Shown: positions 7,884-16,592 of the stretch, one piece after another
Numbering within the stretch: the first letter of the stretch is position 1
How the letters are laid out: each line of letters starts with the position of its first letter
NCBI GenBank assembly: GCA_963777905.1
Contig: CAVZSM010000008.1
Location: forward strand, 1 to 64,000
DNA length: 64,000 nucleotides
Reading direction: 5' to 3'
Source of the DNA: Trebonia sp963777905
GTDB taxonomy: Bacteria > Actinomycetota > Actinomycetes > Streptosporangiales > Streptosporangiaceae
Notes under the pieces: model-generated
Told to the model about the DNA's origin: nothing
The model's database searches: none
Seen by the model: only the letters and a program-made list of their open reading frames with translations
Program-made: the position numbers and the translations under genes

Positions 7884-10520
7884 CTATTCGGTGTGCAGGA
7901 CCGCGGAGGTCCGGGTGCGGGCCGCCCAGATGGCAGGGCCGAGCGCGCCGGCTACGGCGATGGCCAGCCCGCCCAAGGCGAGCAGCAGCAGGCCGGTACC
8001 GCCTAGGACGTGGACGAAGCTGCCGGGCAGCACGTTTCCCGTCGAGAGCTGACCGATGAGGTAATCCTGGGTGATAAGCCCGGCGGGCAGGGCGATGGCC
8101 GCGGCGATGATGGCGGGAACGATAACCCAGCAGATCACCATCGTGACGGTCTGCTGTGGTGTCATGCCGACGGCCTTGAACACGCCCAGGTCGTGTACCC
8201 GCTCGCGGGTCGCCATGAGCGCGGCGTTGAGCACGCCGAGGCCCGCCAGCACCCCTACCAGCACCGTCAGCCATGCGAACAAGGACGTGTCCAGTTGCCC
8301 GGCGAACGTTAGCGCGCCCCCGGAACCGGCGCCATAGTTAGGCCCCAGCGCGCGTAGCAACGTGTCGGTGTAATCCTGGATGTTGGTGCCTGGCTTGACG
8401 GCGATGTCGTAGTCATTGGCGGTCAGCGCGGCGGCCTGGGGACCGAGGGTCTGCCAGCTGGCGATCACGGTAGGTATCTGGTTGGGGAGGAACACCACGC
8501 CGACGATCCGGACGGTTACCGGCTTGCCATTGACGGTCAGCGTGATGCTGTCACCCGTCGCCAGGCCGGTGCTGCCCTCGAGGTCGGTGCTGATAACGAC
8601 CTGGCCAGGGTCTTCGTACCAATGCCCGCTGATGAGGCTCCAGCCCAGCCGAGATGAGTCACCGTTATAGGCATAGGTCATCAGCGACAGGCCTGGTCTG
8701 CCAGCCACGGCGACCGTCACCGGGGAACTGTACCCCACCTCCTCGATGATGTTCCCGCCGCCGCCGCTGCCCACACCACCGCTGTAGAGCAGGTCGGTCT
8801 CGGCCGCGTAGTCCAGCGTTCCCGGCTGAGTGTGTATCGCGGCCCCGACGGCCGCGGCCTGGCCGGGGGTTAGCGTGGCCGATTTGCCGCCCTGACCGCC
8901 GGCCTGCAGCTGACCGCGCCCCTGGAACGCGCTGTGGTCGATCTTGTGGATGGAGGTGTTCAGGCTCGCGCCGAGCACCACCCCGGTGATCCCGAACAGC
9001 AAAGCGGCGAGGGTGACCGCGGACCGGGCCGGGCGGGAGAACGGAGCGGCGAGCCCGGTCGTTACCGGCTCCGGCAGCCTCAGCCGTGCGGCCAGCCGGT
9101 ACGCCAGCGCGCCGCGCCCGGCCCGGGGCGCCTGCCCGGCTGTGATCGCCGCGACCGCGTGCAGCCGTCCGGCCCGCACCGCCGGCACCGCCGCGGCAAG
9201 CCCGGTCAGCGCGAGCATGCCCAGCGGGACGGTCAGGCTGATCCACAGCGGGACGGACACGTGTGCCCCCTGTATCTCGTACAGCCCGATGACCGGCAGC
9301 ACCCACGAGGTTCCCAGGATGGTCCCAACGATGGCCCCGGCTATCGCGGGGATGCTGATCTGGGCCAGGTAGGTGGCGGCGACCTGGGCGGGGGTGAACC
9401 CGATGCTCTTGAGCACGCCGATCCGCCGGTAGGAGGCGATCACCGCGGCGGACACCACATTGGCCACGATCAGCACCGCCAGCACCAGGCCCAGGATCGC
9501 GAACGCCAGCACGAACGGGGTGTTCGAGTTCGAAAAGCTCCCCGTGCCCCCTGCTGTTGCCCCCGTGGCCGGCAGCGGCGGGGAACCAGGCCCCGTGTTC
9601 CCGCTGACCGGCGTGATCCCGCTGCCCGTCGGGTTCCCGCTACCGGTCGGGTTCCCGCTGCCCGGCGCGCGCACCGGGGTGATCCCCGCGGGCGGCGATG
9701 ACTTAGATTTGGTTACCGTGTTCTTGCTCGGCGTCGTTCCCGGTGTCAGCCCCGCTGGTGGCGATGACAAGGAGTTGGAGCTGGCCACCGCGCCGCGGGG
9801 CAAGGCGGCGTTCAGCTCGGCCAGGTCAGCCTTGAGCTGCGCGGTGGTGCCAGCGTTGGTGAAGGTGTACAGCATCTGCTCCTGCGCCGGGGCACCCGCC
9901 GCACGCAGGGCGGCGATCTCACCGGGTACAGCCCAGGCATCCTCATAGCTCACGGCCTGGTCCCCGTACCCGGTCACGGTCAATGTCGGCCGGCCCGGTG
10001 CGCTGATCACGGTAAGTTTGCCGCCCACCGGCAAGCGGATGCTCGTGGTCACGGCCAGGGAGATCTCGCCCGGCCTGGTCGGCCACCTGCTGTGGCCCTC
10101 GCCGGCCATGATGGCCGGGCTGGCAACGATGTCATCCAGCGGACCGGACGGCGAAGCCCGGCCCACCACGATCAGCTGCGTCGGAGGCACGCCGCCGCGC
10201 CCGCCCGTCGCAGCCGGACCCGCCGCGACGGTGATCGTGGTTTCCGGATACGGTCCGGCGATCTGGGTCACCCCGGGGAGTTTCCGGGTCGCCGCCAGCT
10301 GGCCGGCGGTGACCTTAGATGCGTTGATGGTCACGGCCAGGTCCGCGCCACGCGTGACCGCGATCGCCGCGGCAGCCCCCGCGTTCGCGGCGAAGGCGAG
10401 GGTCAGTCCGGTCAACGCCGCCGCGGACGAGACGGCCAGCACCGCGAAAACCACCAGGGACTGCACGAGCCTCCGGGCCGCCCCCGCCCAGGCCGCGCCC
10501 AGCACAGGTGCGGCCATCAC
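7884..10520 (-). CDS. MacB/FtsX-like ABC transporter permease
   Basis: An 878-residue membrane protein with the duplicated FtsX architecture. An N-terminal helix (about residues 15-38) precedes a large extracytoplasmic domain, then a first helical bundle (VLAFAILGLVLAVLIVANVVSAAVI, VIASYRRIGVLKSIGFTPAQV), and later a second one (MATRERVHDLGVFKAVGMTPQQTV) ending in a helix rich in Leu and Gly. Before the first bundle there is a low-complexity Pro/Gly/Ser insert of about 90 residues with short repeats (SSPPAG, GSGNPT). The GTG at 10520 overlaps the stop of the partner ATPase, so the two are translationally coupled. Likely role: moving a lipid or peptide across, or out of, the membrane. Confidence 0.88.
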   Translation of the reverse strand: MMAAPVLGAAWAGAARRLVQSLVVFAVLAVSSAAALTGLTLAFAANAGAAAAIAVTRGADLAVTINASKVTAGQLAATRKLPGVTQIAGPYPETTITVAAGPAATGGRGGVPPTQLIVVGRASPSGPLDDIVASPAIMAGEGHSRWPTRPGEISLAVTTSIRLPVGGKLTVISAPGRPTLTVTGYGDQAVSYEDAWAVPGEIAALRAAGAPAQEQMLYTFTNAGTTAQLKADLAELNAALPRGAVASSNSLSSPPAGLTPGTTPSKNTVTKSKSSPPAGITPVRAPGSGNPTGSGNPTGSGITPVSGNTGPGSPPLPATGATAGGTGSFSNSNTPFVLAFAILGLVLAVLIVANVVSAAVIASYRRIGVLKSIGFTPAQVAATYLAQISIPAIAGAIVGTILGTSWVLPVIGLYEIQGAHVSVPLWISLTVPLGMLALTGLAAAVPAVRAGRLHAVAAITAGQAPRAGRGALAYRLAARLRLPEPVTTGLAAPFSRPARSAVTLAALLFGITGVVLGASLNTSIHKIDHSAFQGRGQLQAGGQGGKSATLTPGQAAAVGAAIHTQPGTLDYAAETDLLYSGGVGSGGGGNIIEEVGYSSPVTVAVAGRPGLSLMTYAYNGDSSRLGWSLISGHWYEDPGQVVISTDLEGSTGLATGDSITLTVNGKPVTVRIVGVVFLPNQIPTVIASWQTLGPQAAALTANDYDIAVKPGTNIQDYTDTLLRALGPNYGAGSGGALTFAGQLDTSLFAWLTVLVGVLAGLGVLNAALMATRERVHDLGVFKAVGMTPQQTVTMVICWVIVPAIIAAAIALPAGLITQDYLIGQLSTGNVLPGSFVHVLGGTGLLLLALGGLAIAVAGALGPAIWAARTRTSAVLHTE

Positions 10521-11253
10521 GGCCGGGCTCCCGGCCCCGGCTGCCCCGCCGACCCGGACTGCCAGGTGCGCACGGCCGCGCCGGTGCCACTGATCACCCG
10601 CCCGTCGGCGAGCTGGATCACCCGGCTGGCATACCGCTCGGCCAGCTCCGGGTTGTGCGTGACCACGACTAGCGTCTGCCCGGCCGCGTTCAGGTCCAGC
10701 AGCAGCTGGCCGATCGCCCGCCCGGCGGCGGTGTCCACCGCGCCGGTCGGCTCATCGGCCAGCAGCACCGCCGGGTTATTGACCAGCGCCCTGGCGATCG
10801 CAACCCGCTGCCGCTCCCCCCGGACAGGCGGGCCGGGTAGGTATCCCGGTACCGGTCGATACCCAGCTGAGTCAGCAGCTGGTCTGCCCGCTGCCGAGCC
10901 GCTCGGCGCCGTACCCCGGCCAGCCGGGCCGGCAGCATCACGTTCCCGATCACGGTCATGTCCTCAACCAGGTTGAAGAACTGGAAGATCATCCCCACCT
11001 GGGTACGGCGGTACCGGGCGGTCCTCGTCTCCCCCAGTATGTCGACCCGCTGGCCGGCCACCGTGACCGTCCCCTCCGACGGCTTGTCCAGGCCGGCCAG
11101 CAGGTTCAGCAGTGTGGACTTGCCGCTCCCCGACGGCCCCATCACCGCTACCGCCTCCCCCGGAGCCACCTGCACGCTGATCTGATCCAGCGCCGGTACC
11201 CCGCCAGCGGCATACCGCTTGGTCACCTCGTGCAGTTCGATCAGCGCATCCAT
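10517..11253 (-). pseudogene. LolD/MacB-type ABC ATPase with one-base frameshift
   Basis: ATPase partner of the FtsX-like permease. Residues 1-165 read in one frame: Walker A GPSGSGKST, Q-loop MIFQFFNLVEDMT, start of the signature ARLSGG. The rest (ERQRVAIARAL, Walker B VLLADEPTGAVD, H-loop VVVTHNPELAERY) is in another. The shift falls in the signature, at a run of six G (10816-10821 on the plus strand); seven would restore LSGGERQR. It is either a recent inactivating deletion or a homopolymer sequencing error. Everything else is intact, and the stop overlaps the permease start. Confidence 0.85.
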
Positions 11254-11391
11254 GGCTATGTCTCCTGCCTGTCACTGCGGCTGCCGCCAGCTGGTGCAGC
11301 GGTGCCCCGCCGCGCGGCTGCTGGTGGAAAACTGCTTCCGGTCCTGGGCCAGGACATCGTGACCACCTTTTGACCAGCCGTTCCCGCACGG

Positions 11392-12033
11392 TCAGCTCCT
11401 TGGTATGAAGCCGTTGACGCAGGTGTAGGAATGGGCGTAGCCGAGGCCGGTGATGAGGCCACGGCCGTTACTGAAGTAGTCGAAGAGCAGCTCAGTCCCG
11501 GCCGGCATCGCCGCGGGATTGATGATCACCACGGTATCGGGGGGCACCGCAGAGGCGGCGGAACCGGACCTGGCCGCTGGCGTGCCGTCTGGGAGCTGGA
11601 GATGGACGACGGCCCGGCTCGGTGTCGGCGCGGGATGCGACGAGCAATAGGTGTCGATCTTGACTAGGGCCGGAATGCCGTCCCTTGCGAGCGCCTGCTG
11701 GAGTGCGCTCGGGTTGAACGTCTGGGCTTGGGTCAAGGTCAGCGTCACCGTGCCTTTGCCGCTCTTGACGAGCGTGAACGCCGTGGTACGGATTGTCCCG
11801 AGAGCCAGCGCCGCGGGCGGCCCGCCAGCTAGGACGATCGCGAGGCCAAGCGCCAACGCCGCGGCGGCCGCGCTGCCGCCCAGACCGATTCCGGCCAGCC
11901 AGCGCCGTCGGCGGGCTCGGCCTCTGGCCATGATCGCCCGCGCATCCGGAGGCTCGGGCACCGGTCGTGCGGACAGCAAGTCGGCCGCGGCACGCAGCAC
12001 CTCCGTGTCGCTCATGTCATCGTGGGTGTTCAT
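11392..12033 (-). CDS. single-pass membrane protein, probable anti-sigma factor
   Basis: A 213-residue protein with a cytoplasmic N-terminus (SDTEVLRAAADLLSARPVPEPPDARAI), one transmembrane helix (about 50-75: AGIGLGGSAAAAALALGLAI) and an extracytoplasmic domain with two cysteines. The ATG at 12033 has AAGGA 6 nt upstream and overlaps the end of the sigma gene by 17 nt. This coupling is typical of ECF sigma/anti-sigma pairs. The sequence lacks an obvious zinc-binding anti-sigma motif, so the role is inferred from topology and position. The downstream MacB-like transporter is probably its regulon partner. Confidence 0.65.
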   Translation of the reverse strand: MNTHDDMSDTEVLRAAADLLSARPVPEPPDARAIMARGRARRRRWLAGIGLGGSAAAAALALGLAIVLAGGPPAALALGTIRTTAFTLVKSGKGTVTLTLTQAQTFNPSALQQALARDGIPALVKIDTYCSSHPAPTPSRAVVHLQLPDGTPAARSGSAASAVPPDTVVIINPAAMPAGTELLFDYFSNGRGLITGLGYAHSYTCVNGFIPRS

Positions 12034-12520
12034 TGACCGTCCTTCGTGGTGCGAGTTCACAGCGCAGCGCCGCTACGCCTCGAGATGAGTGCATCCGGAC
12101 CGTGCCGGGCTCAATCCCCAGCAGCCGGGCGATGGCGTCGGTATCCAAGTCGAGGAAAATCCGCAGCGCGATCACCTCACGCTGCCGAGACGGCAGACGC
12201 CGCAGCGCGGTCAGCAAGCCTGCATCGAGGCCGCCGCCGGAATCAGCTGGAGCCGCCAGGTCGTGATCGGCTAGCGGCAGTTCGCGGTTGCGCCGACGCC
12301 ACCACGACGTCCCAGTGTTCAGCGCGGCCCGCACCACCCACGCCTGGGGCGCAGGGTGGCGGCTGACCTTCCGCCACCCTGCCCAGGCCCTGGCAAACGC
12401 CTCCGCCACCTGATCTTCGGCCAGCTCCGGGCTGCCGACGATCGCTGTTACTGCCCGCACGCAGGGCTCCCAGCTCGCCTGGAAGAACTCGGTGAACTCC
12501 GCGTGCCCGTTATCGCTCAC
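12017..12520 (-). CDS. ECF RNA polymerase sigma factor
   Basis: A 167-residue sigma-70 family protein of the actinomycete SigE-like ECF class. Region 2 is FTEFFQASWEPCVRAVTAIVGSPELAEDQVAEAFARAWAGW. Region 4 is LPSRQREVIALRIFLDLDTDAIARLLGIEPGTVRMHSSRGVAAL. The GTG at 12520 is chosen because it begins SDNGHAEFTEFF and lies next to a TATAAG box; an ATG at 12553 with GGGGGCG upstream is a possible alternative. It heads an operon with the membrane protein and the ABC transporter (12520 down to 7884). Confidence 0.85.
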   Translation of the reverse strand: MSDNGHAEFTEFFQASWEPCVRAVTAIVGSPELAEDQVAEAFARAWAGWRKVSRHPAPQAWVVRAALNTGTSWWRRRNRELPLADHDLAAPADSGGGLDAGLLTALRRLPSRQREVIALRIFLDLDTDAIARLLGIEPGTVRMHSSRGVAALRCELAPRRTVNEHPR

Positions 12521-13158
12521 ACCCTTATAACGCGCCAGCCCGCCAATCCGCATAGCACCGCCCCCAGAACCGCTGAGCTGTATAGGCACGTGCCCGCCAC
12601 TCCTCCAGCCGCTGCCGGAGAGAGGGCGGCGGGAACCTCGGATACTGCGCGGCCGAGATACACATCCGAGTGATAGCCCGCGAACCATCCCAGGCCAGAA
12701 CAGACCGCACGGTGATCTGGTAACCCGGCATCCCCGAGCCACCGGCCGATCGCCGGACCTGTCCTATCGTCGAGATCATGCCTGACGGGAGCGACCTGTC
12801 CCCGAGAACGCCATGACCGCCCGCCAGACCTTGCTCGACGGACTTCCCCCGCAACGTGAACAACGGAGCACCTCCCACGTCAAGGCTGAGACCCGGAAAC
12901 TGGGGCCGCAGGCGGCAGCGCATCAGCGCGCCCGTCAAGCAGTTCACTCATCCGCGCGGCCAGGGCCCGTAGCTCATCGGTGCCGCCTTCCAGCAGTGGG
13001 CGAGTGATCTGCTGACGGGCATCGGCAAGGCCGACGGAAAGCGCGCGCCGCTTCCCGGATTTCCGTTCAGCACGGCACTAGGTACTGGTCTCATATCAAC
13101 CAGGACTTCCGCCCACCGGTGCCACGATTGCCAGTTCCCCCTGCTCAGGCGGCACAGG
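12521..13158. other. right part of inserted cassette, no intact gene
   Basis: Upstream region of the sigma factor followed by about 500 bp without an intact gene. A minus-strand open frame from 13077 to 12880 (66 codons after a TAG, ending LRALAARMSELLDGRADALP...) looks like the C-terminal end of a real protein, possibly a regulator, but has no start. The stretch ends at the seam with the ABC ATPase remainder. Confidence 0.35.
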
Positions 13159-14061
13159 ATGCGCACCGGGGCCGACAAGACCACCACCCTGCGCATCCTC
13201 ACCACGCTGCTGCCCGCCGACGCCGGCGAGGCACTGGTCGCCGGGGCAGACGTGCGGCGCGAGCCGGCGCTGGTGCGGCGGCGCATCGGTTACGTCGGCC
13301 AGCTCGGGGGCGCCGACGTGAACGCGACCGGGCGGGAGAACCTGCTGCTCGCCGGCCGGCTGTACGGGCTCAGCGCCGCCGGCGCCAGCCGGCGCTGCGC
13401 GGAGCTGCTCGGGGTGTTCGGGCTGGGTGACGGCGGCCTCGCAGACCGGTCCGTCCGCACCTACTCCGGCGGTCAGCGCCGCCGCCTGGAGGTCGCGCTC
13501 GGCATCATGCACCGGCCGGGGGTGCTGTTCCTTGACGAGCCGACGACCGGCCTTGACCCGCAGAACCGGGCCAACCTGTGGGACCAGCTCAGGCAGCTTC
13601 GCGACGGCGGCGCCACGGTGTTCCTCACCACGCACTACCTGGACGAGGCCGACCAGCTCAGCGACCGGGTGGCGATCGTCGACCACGGGCGGGTGATCGC
13701 TTTGGGGACGCCTGACGAGCTGAAGCGGCGCTATTCCGCTGACACGATCTCGGTCACCCCGGGCCCGGGCGCGCCCGAGGCTGAGCCCATGCTGGCCCGG
13801 GATCTGGCCAGGGAACTGGCCGGCGCTCCGTTCGTCGACCGCGCGGACGTCGAGGACGGCGCGATCCGGCTCACCGTCACGGATACGACGCGGGCGATGG
13901 CGGCGGTGTTCGGCGTGCTCGCGGCGCGCGGCATCCCCACCAGGGCCGCCTCGGTCGCGCGGCCCTCGCTCGACGACGTGTTCTTGCGTGAGACCGGCCG
14001 GTCGCTGCGCGATACGGGCGAGGATACGGCGACGCCAGAGACCGTGGAGGTGGCGGCATGA
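13159..14061 (+). pseudogene. 3' part of DrrA-type ABC ATPase, P-loop destroyed
   Basis: The frame starts TGADKTTTLRILTTLL and carries a complete DrrA-type ATPase from the Walker A serine/threonines onward: Q-loop IGYVGQLGGADVNATGRENL, signature YSGGQRRRLEVALGI, Walker B VLFLDEPTTGLD, H-loop VFLTTHYLDEADQL, and the DrrA C-terminal domain ending DDVFLRETGRSLRD. It lacks the first strand, and GNGAGK is replaced by TGADK, so no P-loop is formed. An in-frame ATG at 13159 exists but no good ribosome site. The 3' end overlaps the permease start by 4 nt, as in the intact operon. Confidence 0.8.
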
Positions 14062-15488
14062 CGTTCGCGCTGCAGACAGAGCTGTTCTTCCGCCGCAAGC
14101 TGCTCGAGACGCTCCGCCAGCCGGTCTGGCTGGTCACCGGGCTCACCACCCCGCTGCTGTACCTGGCGCTCTTCGCGCCGCTGCTCCGCTCGCTGGCCGG
14201 CGGCCCCGCCTTCCCGCCCGGCCAGGTGCTCGACGTGTTCGTGCCGGGGATTCTGGTGCTGATCGCGTTCGGGGCCGGGATGGGCGCGGGCTGGCCGGTG
14301 ATCTGGGAGCTCGACTCCGGCGTGATCGAACGGCTGCGGGTGACCCCCGCCAGCAGGTTCGCGCTGCTGCTCGGCACAGTGCTGCGCGACGTGGTGATGT
14401 TCGCCGTGCCCGGCGTGGTGGTGATGGCGATCGCGGCCCTCTTCGGCTTCCACGCGCACTGGGGCGGGCTCGTCGTGCTGCTGGTCCTGCTCGCGCTGCT
14501 CACCGCGGCGTGCTCGGCCACGTCGTCGGCGCTCGGCCTGAACCTGAAGCAGATCGGCAGCCTCGCCGCCGTGGTCACCGGGGTGCAGCTGCCGCTCACG
14601 CTGCTGTCCGGCATCCTGCTCCCGCTGTCCCTCGGGCCGGAATGGCTGCGCGTGCTCGCCCATCTCAACCCCATGTACTACGCCGTCCAGGCGTCCCGGT
14701 CGCTGGCCGCGGGATCGGTGCTCACCGGCACCGTCGGCGTCGGCTTCCTGGTGACCGGCGCCGCGGCCGCGCTGGCGCTGTGGTGGGGCACCCGCAGCTA
14801 CCAGCGCGCGATGGTGTTATCACCCGCGGGTACGGTGACTGCCGTGGAGATCGTGACAAGCGCCGGCCCGGCGCACGTGGTGGTCGAACAGCCCGCGGGG
14901 CGGCCGCGCTTCCTCGTCGTGCTCACGCACGGGGCGGGCGGCACGCCGGACACGCCGGACGTGCTCGCGGTCCGCGACGCCGCCCGCGGGCTCGGCGCGG
15001 TCACCGCGCTGGTCACCCAGCCGTACCGGGTCAGGGGCGGCCGCGCGCCGGGATCGGCGGCCGGGCAGGACGCCGCCTGGACGGAGATCGTGACGGCGCT
15101 CAGCGACAGCGGCCTGCCGCTCGTGCAGGGCGGCCGCAGCAACGGCGCGCGGGTCGCGTGCAGGACCGCGCGGCAGGTGGGCGCCGCGGGCGTGATCGCG
15201 CTGGCGTTCCCGCTGCACCCGCCCCGGCGCCTGGGTCAGCCCGGCAAGTCCCGGGACGCGGAACTGCGCGCAGCCGGGACGAGGGTGCTGGTGCTGAACG
15301 GAGACCGGGATCCCTTCGGGATCCCCGAGCCGGACGACGCCACCCGCGTCGTCGTGCTCCCGGGGGAAACTCATGCCCTCTCGAAGAATCCGGCGGCGAT
15401 CGGCGACGCCGTCGCCCGCTGGCTGGGCACGCTCCCCGGGATTGGCAGCCGGCCGCCCTCTGTCAGCGGCCAGGTGCCCCCCAGGTAG
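14058..15488 (+). CDS. ABC-2 (DrrB-like) permease fused to Tex30/KANL3-like alpha/beta hydrolase
   Basis: A 476-residue two-part protein. Residues 1-250 are an ABC-2 permease with six helices (LFFRRKLLETLRQPVWLVTG start, GVIERLRVTPASRFALLLG loop, LNPMYYAVQASRSLAAG near the end). Residues 263-455 match the KANL3/Tex30 hydrolase-like family (VVLTHGAGGTPDTPDV, TALVTQPYRVRGGRAP, LVQGGRSNGARVACRTA, LALAFPLHPPRRLG, VLVLNGDRDPFG). No stop separates them. The linker holds a TTA leucine codon (254), rare here, and a TACGGT box 8 nt before a GTG (14844), which looks like the old leaderless start of a separate hydrolase gene. The fusion is directly seen; its biological relevance is not known. Confidence 0.82.
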   Translation: MTFALQTELFFRRKLLETLRQPVWLVTGLTTPLLYLALFAPLLRSLAGGPAFPPGQVLDVFVPGILVLIAFGAGMGAGWPVIWELDSGVIERLRVTPASRFALLLGTVLRDVVMFAVPGVVVMAIAALFGFHAHWGGLVVLLVLLALLTAACSATSSALGLNLKQIGSLAAVVTGVQLPLTLLSGILLPLSLGPEWLRVLAHLNPMYYAVQASRSLAAGSVLTGTVGVGFLVTGAAAALALWWGTRSYQRAMVLSPAGTVTAVEIVTSAGPAHVVVEQPAGRPRFLVVLTHGAGGTPDTPDVLAVRDAARGLGAVTALVTQPYRVRGGRAPGSAAGQDAAWTEIVTALSDSGLPLVQGGRSNGARVACRTARQVGAAGVIALAFPLHPPRRLGQPGKSRDAELRAAGTRVLVLNGDRDPFGIPEPDDATRVVVLPGETHALSKNPAAIGDAVARWLGTLPGIGSRPPSVSGQVPPR

Positions 15489-15497
15489 CTGGCCTGG

Positions 15498-15704
15498 TCA
15501 GGCCGCGGGGGCCTGATGGCCGGAACAGTTCGGACGGTGCGGGGCGATGGTTGCCCCATTGGGCAGTAGTTCACCGGTGTCGTCGAAGATGACAACACCG
15601 TTGCAAAGCAGGCTCCAGCCCTGCTCAGGGTGACTCGCTATCGTGTGTGCCGCCTCGCGGTCGGGTGCTGATGCATCCGGGCAAGGCGGATTGTGCGGGC
15701 ACAT
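15498..15704 (-). CDS. DUF5999 family small protein
   Basis: A 68-residue protein, MCPHNPPCP...ASHPEQGWSLLCNGVVIFDDTGELLPNG...APHRP, which I recognise as DUF5999, a small cytoplasmic family very common in actinomycetes and of unknown function. It has a CPH...CP N-terminal cysteine pair that might bind metal. It is convergent with the permease/hydrolase gene (10 bp apart). About 100 bp upstream of its start lies a near-perfect DasR-type site, suggesting GntR-family control. Confidence 0.85.
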   Translation of the reverse strand: MCPHNPPCPDASAPDREAAHTIASHPEQGWSLLCNGVVIFDDTGELLPNGATIAPHRPNCSGHQAPAA

Positions 15705-16142
15705 GTCAGTGCCTCCTGAGTTTTATTATGCAGACCACGGTCCTCGTGCTACTTGGCCCGCGTGACCCCCCGCATCGCGGTATCACGCGCTTGCCCCTCA
15801 CCAAGTGGCCTAGACCACTTACTCCAACTGTGCCCCGCCGCGCCGGTTCGCGCAAGCAACTTGGCGGCGGTTCGAGCTGAGTTTTCCTTTTATTGATACG
15901 CGCAGGCCACGGCAATGGTTCACACCTCCGGGACCGCTCACCGGGGTGTTGCGCGACTGTTATCGCATCGCGTCCGAGCCGTCACTGCCGATCTGGCCGT
16001 CCCCGAAAGAACTGTCAACAACTGTACCGAACGGCCGCGACTGACTGCGTCACGTCACCACTTTTTAGCCCGTGGCACAACCTCGCACGTGAGGTTCTGT
16101 TTCCCGGGCATGTCAACCACCGCCGGGGCGGACCGCGTCAGG
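15705..16142. other. intergenic region upstream of DUF5999 gene
   Basis: About 440 bp without a gene. It contains the promoter region of the DUF5999 gene and one strong palindrome (listed separately). The remaining part (15900-16140) has lower GC, and I see no coding signal in it. Confidence 0.5.
15804..15819. promoter_or_regulatory. DasR/NagR-like operator (dre-type palindrome)
   Basis: AGTGGCCTAGACCACT matches 15 of 16 positions of the published dre consensus for the GntR/HutC regulator DasR (ASTGGTCTAGACCAST). The flanking A and T extend the symmetry to 18 bp (15803-15820). It lies 100-115 bp upstream of the DUF5999 start. DasR links N-acetylglucosamine status to development in Streptomyces. 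Whether this organism has DasR is not visible here. Confidence 0.6.
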
Positions 16143-16538
16143 CTAGACGGCCGGCTCGCGCGGCACCTGGGGGATGTGGTTCATCCGGTGGTTCTCGCGC
16201 AGCGTCAGCAGCCGCTCGGCCTCCCTGGTCAGCGTCCGGACGGCCGGCTTGGCCCTGGCCTTGCGCGCGAAGATCCTGTCCTCGTAGCCGCGGGGGCCGA
16301 TCTCGGCGCGCTGCGCGGCGTAGCTGGCCAGCATCGCGGCCGTGAGCGCGGCGTCGAGTCCCGTCGCCAGCCGGTACAGCTCGGTGACCGGGGCGCGGCG
16401 CTCCTGCCCCTGCCGCAGCGCGATGTCCGCCGCGCGCGCCGCGTCGAGCAGCTTGCCGCGCTCTGCGGCCGCGGAGACGTCCGCCGCGTACCTGTCCAGC
16501 GCCTCCTGGCTGGGCTTGTAACTCCCGGGCTTGTGCAT
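16143..16538 (-). CDS. hypothetical helical protein
   Basis: A 131-residue, Ala/Arg-rich, probably all-helical protein (SQEALDRYAADVSAAAERGKLLDAARAADIAL, then RAKPAVRTLTREAERLLTLRENHRMNHIP). No family recognised and no membrane segment or signal peptide. The ATG at 16538 has GGAGG about 11 nt upstream. It lies 54 bp downstream of the Clp-N protein gene on the same strand and may be the third gene of that operon. Confidence 0.6.
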   Translation of the reverse strand: MHKPGSYKPSQEALDRYAADVSAAAERGKLLDAARAADIALRQGQERRAPVTELYRLATGLDAALTAAMLASYAAQRAEIGPRGYEDRIFARKARAKPAVRTLTREAERLLTLRENHRMNHIPQVPREPAV

Positions 16539-16592
16539 CCGTGTTCCGTACCTCCGTGTCGGCCCGCACCGTAGGCTACGCCAGCCCCGAGG

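Noticed and set aside
7572..13158. Terminal inverted repeats for the inserted ABC/sigma cassette
   Set aside because: Only about five bases match between the two ends (CCTGT), not enough to call transposon ends.
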